This document shows, one piece after another, positions 41,058-47,995 of a stretch of 64,000 nt of DNA (position 1 is its first letter; each line of letters opens with the position of its first letter). The stretch spans positions 89,875 through 153,874 of the forward strand of contig CANRFF010000002.1 in the NCBI GenBank assembly GCA_947629825.1. Reading direction: 5' to 3'. The stretch comes from an uncultured Anaeroplasmataceae bacterium. Its GTDB lineage: Bacteria; Bacillota_I; Bacilli_A; Acholeplasmatales; Anaeroplasmataceae. A program made the position numbers and the translations under genes. Below the pieces are notes generated by a model. That model was not told the origin of the DNA. It did no database searches and worked only from the letters and a program-made list of their open reading frames with translations.

Positions 41058-42149
41058 ATGAAAATTGATATTATATCCGGTTTTTTGGGAGCCGGCAAAA
41101 CAACGTTTATCAAAAGGTTGTTGAAAACAAAAACATTTTCCGAAGAAAAAGTCGTGCTAATTGAAAACGAGTTTGGCGAAATTTCGGTAGACACGGCCTT
41201 TTTGGCAGATACGAAAGTAAATATTCAGGAATTGTCGCAAGGGTGTATTTGTTGTAGCTTGGTCGGCGATTTTTCCAAAGCATTGAAAAAAATCATGGAA
41301 GATTATCATCCGGATCGGATTTTGATCGAACCTTCCGGTGTCGGAAAACTTTCCGATATCATTTCCGCAATTCAAACCGCCGGACTCAGTGAATATCTGA
41401 ATGCCTTGGTTTGTTTGGTGGATGTGAAAAAAGCGAAAATGTATGTCAAAAATTTCGGGGAATTCTTTATTGATCAGATCGAAAGCGCTCATACGGTCAT
41501 TTTAAGTAGAACAGATGTTGCCGATTCCGAAAAAACAGAAGAAGCACTTCAAATCATTCGGGAACATAATGGAAAAGCCACAATCGTTACGACACCGATT
41601 TCTTTGCTTTCTGATGAAGTTTTATTGGAAGCCTATTTTGGAATCCGTCCGGATTTTCATCAGGAATTGTTGGATCGCATTCATAACGAAGAGTGTGAGT
41701 GTGAACATCATCATCACCACGATGACGAGGAATGTGGATGTGAACATCATCACCACGATGATGACGAAGAGTGTGAGTGTGGACATCATCATCACCACGA
41801 TGACGAGGAATGTGGATGTGAACATCATCACCACGATGATGACGAAGAGTGTGAGTGTGGACATCATCATCACCACCATGCAGATGAAGTATTTACTTCG
41901 GTCGGATTTGAAACGGCCAAGAAATATCATTTGGAAAGTCTGAAGCAGATTTTAAATGATTTGTCTTTCGGGCAATATGGTATGGTTGTGCGGGCCAAAG
42001 GTGTTTTATGTACCGATGAACAAGGGTGGATTCAGTTCAATGTAACTCCGAGTGAAGTTGAAATTCTTCCGACAAAGAGTTTTCCTACGGGAATGGTCTG
42101 CGTGATTGGCTCTCAAATAGATACCGATCGGATTCGGAAATTATTTTAG
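41058..42149 (+). CDS. CobW/COG0523 metal GTPase with His/Cys-rich repeat insert
   Basis: 363 aa. P-loop 'GFLGAGKTT' (8-16), the metal-binding 'GCICCS' motif (C63-x-C65-C66), Walker B 'RILIEPSGVGKLSDI' and the 'SRTD' base-specificity motif mark a COG0523 G3E GTPase, the family of zinc (ZNG1/YciC/YeiR), cobalt and nitrile-hydratase metal chaperones. Residues about 212-277 are an extraordinary tract of (E)CxC-(E/G)-H4-6-D2-3-E2 units. It is followed by the C-terminal CobW domain ('TSVGFETAKKYHLESLKQILNDLSFGQYGMVVRAKG'). The tract probably stores or hands over metal. It is co-transcribed with a second GTPase 11 bp downstream. Confidence 0.92.
   Translation: MKIDIISGFLGAGKTTFIKRLLKTKTFSEEKVVLIENEFGEISVDTAFLADTKVNIQELSQGCICCSLVGDFSKALKKIMEDYHPDRILIEPSGVGKLSDIISAIQTAGLSEYLNALVCLVDVKKAKMYVKNFGEFFIDQIESAHTVILSRTDVADSEKTEEALQIIREHNGKATIVTTPISLLSDEVLLEAYFGIRPDFHQELLDRIHNEECECEHHHHHDDEECGCEHHHHDDDEECECGHHHHHDDEECGCEHHHHDDDEECECGHHHHHHADEVFTSVGFETAKKYHLESLKQILNDLSFGQYGMVVRAKGVLCTDEQGWIQFNVTPSEVEILPTKSFPTGMVCVIGSQIDTDRIRKLF
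41691..41876 (+). repeat. 78-bp coding tandem repeat, about 2.4 copies
   Basis: Two nearly identical 78-bp copies (41691-41768, 41769-41846) and a 30-bp partial third (41847-41876). Each copy is two 13-codon half-units, ECECxHHHHHDDE and ECGCEHHHHDDDE. The full copies differ essentially at one codon (GAA to GGA), so the expansion looks recent and copy number may vary between strains without breaking the frame. Confidence 0.95.
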
Positions 42150-42160
42150 GATGTGATTTT

Positions 42161-43084
42161 ATGGTAGAGGTTCCTCTGTTTATTGTCAATGGGTTGATTG
42201 AAAGCGGGAAAACCACTCTCATTAAAGAAATTATCGAGAACAATCCGTCTTATCAGGAACACAATACGTTATTGATTGTCTGTGAAGAGGGAGAAGTTGA
42301 ATATGGGCAGGAGTGGTTGGAAAAAAATCAGGTGGATATCGAATATGTTACCGATCAGGGACAACTGAATCCGGATTTTTTGGAAAAAATGGACCGTCAG
42401 TATGAACCGACGCAAATCGTCATCGAATACAATTCGTTTTATGATACGGATGAATTGGAATTGCCGTCTTATATGGTGATTTATCAACAAATCACATTGA
42501 TTGACGCTTCCAATTTCAAGGTGTATTTCAACAATATGAAACAGGTATTTAATAATTTGGTGAAATATTCGGCGTTGATTATTTTCAATCGTTGTGACGG
42601 AATCAAGGAATTGGGAACGTATCGTCGGCAAATCCGGGCATTCAATCAGAACTGTCAAATCGGCTTCGAAGGAAACGACGGACGATTAACGGCGATGTTG
42701 GATGAAGATCTGCCGTATGATTTGTCCAAGAATGAGATTTTGTTGGAAGAAGAAGATTATCCGATTTGGTATATGGATGTTTTTGACAATTTCCAAAAAT
42801 ATTTCGGGAAAAAAATAAAATTCAAAACATTTGTTCGGGATATTTTGGATAAAACATTTGTGGTCGGTCGCAATGTAATGACTTGTTGCGAAAACGACAT
42901 TCAATTTTTGGGATATGAAGTGGTTAACGAAACGACGGAACAGGTTCGTATCGGGGATTGCATTTTTTTGGAGTGTCAGGTAAAAAGAGAATTTTCGGAG
43001 TTTGCGAAAGAAGAAGTTGTCGTTTTACATGCACAAAAGATTTTTCATCTTCCGAAAGAACGGGAAAAAACATTATCCATGTGA
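42161..43084 (+). CDS. CobW-like GTPase fused to a TIGR03943-type C-terminal domain
   Basis: 307 aa. The N-terminal G3E GTPase domain has P-loop 'GLIESGKTT' (11-19) and 'IIFNRCDG' as NKxD-like motif; the CxCC motif of COG0523 is missing, its place taken by 'VCEEGEVEYGQEWL'. Residues about 225-305 ('IKFKTFVRDILDKTFVVGRNVMTCCENDIQFLGYEVV ... VRIGDCIFLECQV') resemble the C-terminal domain of the TIGR03943/YcgQ (DUF1980) proteins, with their conserved 'GRxVxTCC' signature. Those proteins accompany permeases and CobW GTPases in metal-related clusters. This gene thus joins both partners in one chain. Its metal is unknown. Confidence 0.78.
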   Translation: MVEVPLFIVNGLIESGKTTLIKEIIENNPSYQEHNTLLIVCEEGEVEYGQEWLEKNQVDIEYVTDQGQLNPDFLEKMDRQYEPTQIVIEYNSFYDTDELELPSYMVIYQQITLIDASNFKVYFNNMKQVFNNLVKYSALIIFNRCDGIKELGTYRRQIRAFNQNCQIGFEGNDGRLTAMLDEDLPYDLSKNEILLEEEDYPIWYMDVFDNFQKYFGKKIKFKTFVRDILDKTFVVGRNVMTCCENDIQFLGYEVVNETTEQVRIGDCIFLECQVKREFSEFAKEEVVVLHAQKIFHLPKEREKTLSM

Positions 43085-43094
43085 TTTGATATAG

Positions 43095-43120
43095 AAAGGG
43101 CAGCCGATTTGCCTTTTTTA
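43095..43120 (+). terminator. Terminator of the CobW pair
   Basis: AAAGG(G)CA pairs with TGCCTTT with one bulged G, 7-nt loop, then T6. Confidence 0.65.
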
Positions 43121-43152
43121 TCTTTTTATTTACGGAAACGGAGAGGATTTAT

Positions 43153-43614
43153 ATGAAACAAGTATGGATATCCGAAGATTCTTTTCAGACGATTCTTTTC
43201 GGAGAAAAAATCGGAAGATTATTGAAGCCGAACGATGTGATTTTATTGATTGGCGATTTGGCTTGCGGAAAGACGACAATGACCAAAGGAATCGGAAAAT
43301 CTTTGGGCGTTCGGCAAGTCATCAATTCGCCGACCTTTACGATTGTGAAAGAATATGAAGGTTCGCTTCCGCTTTATCATTTGGATTTGTATCGATTGGA
43401 CGGAATTCAAAATGATTTCGATCTGGAAGAATATTTCGATAAAAACGGCGTTTGCGTGGTGGAGTGGCCGTATCAGGTCAAAGAACTTCTCCCGAAGGAA
43501 TATCTGAAAATAGAAATGGAAAGAATGGACGAATCCAAACGGAAAATCACTTTACAGGGAGTCGGTCAAAGATATGAGGAATTGATTGCACAACTCGGAA
43601 AGGAAACGATATGA
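43153..43614 (+). CDS. tsaE: tRNA threonylcarbamoyladenosine biosynthesis ATPase TsaE
   Basis: 153 aa. P-loop 'GDLACGKTT' (34-42), 'INSPTFTIVKEYEG' and 'YHLDLYRLDG' followed by 'VVEWPYQVKELLP' are diagnostic of TsaE. It drives the catalytic cycle of the TsaB-TsaD-TsaE complex that makes t6A37 in ANN-reading tRNAs. It starts 33 bp after a terminator and overlaps tsaB by ATGA. tsaD is not in the window. Confidence 0.96.
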   Translation: MKQVWISEDSFQTILFGEKIGRLLKPNDVILLIGDLACGKTTMTKGIGKSLGVRQVINSPTFTIVKEYEGSLPLYHLDLYRLDGIQNDFDLEEYFDKNGVCVVEWPYQVKELLPKEYLKIEMERMDESKRKITLQGVGQRYEELIAQLGKETI

Positions 43615-44204
43615 AAACTTTGATTTTGGATTCATCGACGCAAATTTTGTACGTTTGTTTATGTATCGACCATCGTAAAATTTATGAAAATTATTTGCTT
43701 GGTCAAAATGATCATGCGAAATTTATTCTTGCGGAAATCGAAAAAGCCTGTCATCAAGCCGACATCTCTTTGAAAGACTTGGACCAAGTCGTTGTCGGAT
43801 ACGGTCCGGGTTCTTATACCGGAGTGCGTATGTCCGTTACGATCGGAAAAATGATTGTGACATTGGAAGAAAAAATTCAACTGCGGGTGATTTCAACGTT
43901 ATTGTTGATGGCAAGCGGCAGTGAAGGGGTTGTCTTTTCTTCGATTGATGCCCGAAGAGGAAATTGTTTCGGATGCGTTTATGACATTGATCATGAAAAA
44001 TACATCAAAGAAGAAGGTCTTTATCCGACAAATTCGTTTTCAAGGGAGTCCTATCAAACTTGCGTTTCGGAAAAAGAGTATGTTGTCGATCCGTTTCGGG
44101 TGATACGTTGGTCCGAAAAGGTGGAAAATCCGCAGGTATTGGTACCCAACTATTTACGTAAAACGGAGGCGGAAGTGAAACGAAATGATACGAAAATGTC
44201 GTGA
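43611..44204 (+). CDS. tsaB: tRNA threonylcarbamoyladenosine biosynthesis protein TsaB
   Basis: 197 aa, ASKHA fold. 'MKTLILDSSTQILYVCLCID', 'LDQVVVGYGPGSYTGVRMSVTIGKMI' and 'SSIDARRGNCFGCVYD' are the TsaB signatures. It is the scaffold partner of TsaD in t6A synthesis. The gene overlaps tsaE (4 bp) and rimI (20 bp), a common arrangement. Confidence 0.95.
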   Translation: MKTLILDSSTQILYVCLCIDHRKIYENYLLGQNDHAKFILAEIEKACHQADISLKDLDQVVVGYGPGSYTGVRMSVTIGKMIVTLEEKIQLRVISTLLLMASGSEGVVFSSIDARRGNCFGCVYDIDHEKYIKEEGLYPTNSFSRESYQTCVSEKEYVVDPFRVIRWSEKVENPQVLVPNYLRKTEAEVKRNDTKMS

Positions 44205-44631
44205 GTCGGACGTGGCTCGTATGGCTGAAATCGAATCTTTGGTATTTCCGAATGGTTTGGGAGCCGATTTTTATCGGGAAAGTCTTTCCAATCCGCTGGC
44301 GTTTCATCTGGTTTTGGAAGAAGACGGTAAGGTTCTGGGGTTCATTTCGAGTTTTTTCGATCAAACAACGGTGGAAATTTTGAATTTTGCGATTCATCCA
44401 AAATTTCAGAATCAAAAAAAGGGAACGCTGTTGTTGAGAAGATTTTTGACGGAAATCCATCGGCTCGGCGGAACGAAAGCCATATTGGACGTTCGAACGT
44501 CCAATGTCCGGGCGATTCATCTTTATCAAAAAACGGGATTTCGTTTGCTTCGGATTCGCAAACAATATTACGAGAATTCGGAAGACGCTTTGGTGTTGGA
44601 ATGCGATTTGACGGCGGGAAGTATTTTTTAG
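44185..44631 (+). CDS. rimI: Ribosomal-protein-alanine N-acetyltransferase
   Basis: 148 aa GNAT enzyme. 'VARMAEIESLVFPN' and the acetyl-CoA region 'LNFAIHPKFQNQKKGTLLLRRFLTEIHRLGGTKAILDVRTSNVRAIHLYQKTGFRLLRIRKQYYENSEDALVLECDL' match RimI, which acetylates the N-terminal alanine of S18. In the pyrophosphate loop the usual R/Q-x-x-G-x-G/A is Q-K-K-G-T, slightly degenerate. Third gene of tsaE-tsaB-rimI. Confidence 0.9.
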   Translation: MIRKCRESDVARMAEIESLVFPNGLGADFYRESLSNPLAFHLVLEEDGKVLGFISSFFDQTTVEILNFAIHPKFQNQKKGTLLLRRFLTEIHRLGGTKAILDVRTSNVRAIHLYQKTGFRLLRIRKQYYENSEDALVLECDLTAGSIF

Positions 44632-44655
44632 AGTGTATTTTTTCTTTTTCTTATA

Positions 44656-44661
44656 GTATAA
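44656..44661 (+). promoter_or_regulatory. -10 box of glnS
   Basis: TATAAT 25 bp before the glnS start; a -35 is not evident. No T-box leader fits in the 55-bp intergenic space. Confidence 0.45.
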
Positions 44662-44686
44662 TTAAAAAGAATAATGAGGTGTGCTT

Positions 44687-46336
44687 ATGGAAGAAATGAG
44701 TAATTATATAAAAACAATTATGGCAGAAGATTTGAAAGAAGGCAGGGTAAGCGAAATCGTTACCCGCTTTCCGCCGGAACCGAATGCCTATTTGCATATC
44801 GGTCATGCACGGGCCATTATTACGGATTTCGAATGTGCCAAAGCCTTTGGCGGAAAGACCAATTTGCGATTTGACGATACGAATCCGACCAAAGAAGATA
44901 ATGAATATGTGGAAGCGATTCAAGAAGATTTGAAATGGTTGGGATATGAACCGGATCATGTTTTTTTCGGGTCCGATTATTTTGAGGCAACTTATGAAAA
45001 AGCTTTGTTGCTGATTCGGAAAAATCTGGCCTATGTCGACGATCTTTCTCAAGAAGAAATTTCCAAATATCGTGGGACTTTGACAGAACCGGGAATCGAA
45101 AGTCCTTGGAGAAATCGAAGTGTAGAAGAAAATCTGGATCTTTTCCAAAAAATGAGACAAGGCGTGTTCAAAGACGGAGAAAAAACACTTCGTGCGAAAA
45201 TCGATATGGCTTCTCCGAATATCAATATGAGAGATCCGATTTTATACCGGATTTTACATATGCATCATCATCGGCAAAAAGATCAGTGGTGTATTTATCC
45301 GATGTATGATTTCGCACACCCCCTGCAAGACAGTTTTGAAAAAGTAACGCATTCCTGTTGTTCTTTGGAATTCGACAATCACCGCGTCTTATACGATTGG
45401 GTCATTGCCAATTGCGATGTGGAACACGTTCCGCACCAATATGAATTCGGACGCTTGAATATTACGGGGATGATTATGTCCAAACGATATTTAAGAATGC
45501 TTGTGGACATGAAAAAAGTCAGCGGTTATGATGATCCGAGAATGCCGACATTGGTCGGTTTGAAAAGAAGAGGGTTTACGGCCGATGCCATCAAAAATTT
45601 CGTCAAATCCACCGGGCTTTCCCGAGTGAATTCGACAGTGGATTATGCGGCACTGGAAGAAGCGCTCAGAGACGATTTGAAAACCAAAGCTCTTCGTCCG
45701 AATGCGGTGATTCATCCGTTGGAAGTGGTGATTGACAATTATCCGGAAGAAAAAGTGGAATATCTGGATTGCCCGAACAATGCCGAAGTGGAAGAAATGG
45801 GAAGTCGTCCGATCGCTTTTTCCAAACATGTATATATCGAACAAGATGATTTTATGGAAGAAAAACCGAATAAAAAATGGAAAAGACTGGCTTTGGGCGT
45901 TGAAGTTCGTCTGATGCATGCTTATTTCATTACGGCGACATCTGTGGAGAAAGACGAATCCGGTAAAGTGATTCGGGTTCATGCGACGTATGATCCCGCA
46001 ACTCGTTCCGGTAGCGGTTTCGACGGAAGAAAACCGAATGGTAATATCCATTTCGTAGAGAAAACGACAGCGCTTCCGGCGGAATTCAGACTATTCGGAC
46101 CGCTTCTTATCGAAGAAGACGACACCAATAAAGATTTGGATTTCATCGAACGATTGAATCCGCATTCTTTAACGACGGCGCAGGGTTTTGTCGAAAGTTT
46201 TTTGAAAGACACTCAACCCTTCGATCATTATCAGTTTGTCCGGAACGGATACTTTGTCACAGATAAGGACAGCACTCGGGAAAAACTGATTTTCAATCGG
46301 ACTTGCGAGTTGAAATCGTCTTTTAAATTATCTTAG
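44687..46336 (+). CDS. glnS: Glutaminyl-tRNA synthetase
   Basis: 549 aa from ATG 44687, with GAGGTG five to seven bases upstream (a GTG at 44681 is too close to that SD). Class I signature HIGH (37-40 in 'PPEPNAYLHIGHARAI') and the KMSKS-like 'MIMSKRYL' are present, with 'DDTNPTKEDNEYVEAIQEDLKWLG' typical of GlnRS/GluRS. The C-terminal beta-barrel anticodon-binding domain (about 340-549) is of the GlnRS type. It charges tRNA-Gln directly. Many Firmicutes lack GlnRS and use GatCAB, so this is a lineage-informative gene. Confidence 0.96.
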   Translation: MEEMSNYIKTIMAEDLKEGRVSEIVTRFPPEPNAYLHIGHARAIITDFECAKAFGGKTNLRFDDTNPTKEDNEYVEAIQEDLKWLGYEPDHVFFGSDYFEATYEKALLLIRKNLAYVDDLSQEEISKYRGTLTEPGIESPWRNRSVEENLDLFQKMRQGVFKDGEKTLRAKIDMASPNINMRDPILYRILHMHHHRQKDQWCIYPMYDFAHPLQDSFEKVTHSCCSLEFDNHRVLYDWVIANCDVEHVPHQYEFGRLNITGMIMSKRYLRMLVDMKKVSGYDDPRMPTLVGLKRRGFTADAIKNFVKSTGLSRVNSTVDYAALEEALRDDLKTKALRPNAVIHPLEVVIDNYPEEKVEYLDCPNNAEVEEMGSRPIAFSKHVYIEQDDFMEEKPNKKWKRLALGVEVRLMHAYFITATSVEKDESGKVIRVHATYDPATRSGSGFDGRKPNGNIHFVEKTTALPAEFRLFGPLLIEEDDTNKDLDFIERLNPHSLTTAQGFVESFLKDTQPFDHYQFVRNGYFVTDKDSTREKLIFNRTCELKSSFKLS

Positions 46337-46403
46337 GACTGTCAGATGACAGCCCTTTAACATATATAAAACGACGAATGGTCGAAAATTCGGAGGGAAA
46401 TGG

Positions 46404-47984
46404 ATGTTAAGAACGGTAAATTTGGGTTTACAGTATGGTTCCAGGAAACTGTTCGAACATGTGGACCTTACTTTTACAAAAGGAAATTGCTATGGAATCA
46501 TCGGCGCCAACGGAGCGGGGAAAACCACGTTTTTGAAATTGTTATCCGGTGAAATCGAATCGACTTCCGGAGAAGTTTTGTTGGATCCGAACGAAAGAAT
46601 GTCGGTGTTGAAACAGGATCAGAACGCCTTCAACGATCAGACCGTACTGCAGACGGTATTACTGGGACATTCCCGCTTGATGGAGATCATCCGGGAAAAA
46701 GAAGCGTTGTATGCGAAGGAAGATTTCTCCGAAGAAGACGGAATTCGTGCGGCGGAATTGGAAGGAGAATTTGCGGAACTCGGCGGTTGGGAAGCCGAAA
46801 GCGATGCGGAAGATTTGTTGAATGGATTGGGAGTGGATCAAAAGGTTCATTCTTTATTGATGAAAGATTTGGATGCGAAACTGCGAATCAAGGTTTTATT
46901 GGCTCAGGCGCTGTTTGGAAATCCGGATATTTTGTTGTTGGACGAACCGACCAATCATCTGGACTATCGTTCGACAAGATGGTTGGAAAATTTTTTATTG
47001 AATTTCGAAAATACCGTGTTGATTGTTTCTCACGATCGGCACTTTTTGAATAATGTCTGTACGCATATTTGCGATGTCGATTTCGGGAAAATCAAATTAT
47101 ATGTCGGAAATTATGAATTTTGGTATGAATCGAGTCAATTGGCTTTACGGCAATCCAAAGATCTCAATAAGAAAAAAGAGCAGAAAATCAAAGAACTGCA
47201 AGAATTCATTGCTCGATTTTCCGCAAACAAATCCAAATCCAGACAAGCGACTTCCCGAAAAAAATTATTGGAAAAAATCGAACTTTCCGAGATTGAGCCG
47301 TCTTCCAGACGATATCCTTATATTGCGTTTAAACCGAAAAGAGAAGTTGGAAATGATATTTTGACGGTGGACAAACTGTCGAAAGAGGGATATTTCAAAG
47401 AACTCAGTTTTACGATTCATAAAAATGAAAAAATCGCATTTTTATCGGAAAACTCAACGATCATTACCGCTTTATTCGATATCTTATCCGGAAAAGATGC
47501 GGAATTTACCGGAACGGTCAAATGGGGAATTACGACCAGCGTCGGCTTTCTTCCGCAAGAAAACAAAGAGTATTTTTGCCGGGACATTTCTTTAATCGAT
47601 TGGTTGCGTCAATATTCCAAGGAAGATCAGACGGAGACGTTTATTCGCGGATGGTTGGGCAGAATGCTTTTCAGCGGAGAAGAATCTTTGAAAAAATGCA
47701 CCGTTTTGTCCGGTGGCGAAAAAGTTCGCTGTCTGTTGGCCAAGTTGATGTTGGAGGGAAGCAATATTTTGATATTGGAAGATCCGACCAATCATCTGGA
47801 TTTGGAATCCATTACGGCACTCAATGAAGGAATGTGTCAATTCAAAGGAAATATTTTGTTTTCTTCTCATGACGCCGAATTACTGCAAACCGTGGCGAAT
47901 CGGATCATTTCTTTTGAAAAAGACGGATCGGTCAAAGACCGCTTGACCACTTATGAGGAGTTTATCGAAAGTAAAGAAGAATAG
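46404..47984 (+). CDS. ABC-F family ATPase (YbiT/YkpA-like)
   Basis: 526 aa with two ATPase domains on one chain and no membrane segment. Domain 1 is complete: Walker A 'GANGAGKTT', 'ILLLDEPTNHLD' and H-loop 'VSHDRHFLN'. The linker (about 240-310) is charged and helical. Domain 2 has a replaced Walker A ('LSENSTIITALFDIL', without GxGK) and Walker B 'ILILEDPTNHLDLESITALNEG' but a good signature 'LSGGEKVRCLLAKL'. Such a degenerate second site is, as I recall, usual in this YbiT-like Firmicute subgroup. ABC-F proteins act on the ribosomal E site; a translational role is inferred. Confidence 0.9.
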   Translation: MLRTVNLGLQYGSRKLFEHVDLTFTKGNCYGIIGANGAGKTTFLKLLSGEIESTSGEVLLDPNERMSVLKQDQNAFNDQTVLQTVLLGHSRLMEIIREKEALYAKEDFSEEDGIRAAELEGEFAELGGWEAESDAEDLLNGLGVDQKVHSLLMKDLDAKLRIKVLLAQALFGNPDILLLDEPTNHLDYRSTRWLENFLLNFENTVLIVSHDRHFLNNVCTHICDVDFGKIKLYVGNYEFWYESSQLALRQSKDLNKKKEQKIKELQEFIARFSANKSKSRQATSRKKLLEKIELSEIEPSSRRYPYIAFKPKREVGNDILTVDKLSKEGYFKELSFTIHKNEKIAFLSENSTIITALFDILSGKDAEFTGTVKWGITTSVGFLPQENKEYFCRDISLIDWLRQYSKEDQTETFIRGWLGRMLFSGEESLKKCTVLSGGEKVRCLLAKLMLEGSNILILEDPTNHLDLESITALNEGMCQFKGNILFSSHDAELLQTVANRIISFEKDGSVKDRLTTYEEFIESKEE

Positions 47985-47995
47985 GAGGGGATTTT

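Noticed and set aside
41515-41943. Long open frames in two other frames through the His-rich repeat, and the repeat as a CRISPR-like array
   Set aside because: They exist because the 78-bp repeat leaves all frames open. The units are contiguous without spacers, and the CobW frame continues on both sides.
44632-44686. T-box leader for glnS
   Set aside because: Only 55 bp separate rimI and glnS and there is no specifier stem, T-box sequence or terminator.
46334-46362. Terminator after glnS (CTGTCA/TGACAG)
   Set aside because: The possible stem has an A-C mismatch, a tiny loop and only three following T residues.
46404-47984. ABC-F gene as a decaying pseudogene because the second Walker A lacks GxGK
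   Set aside because: The frame is intact, the second signature and the first ATPase site are good, and a replaced second P-loop is, as I recall, a standing feature of this YbiT-like subgroup.
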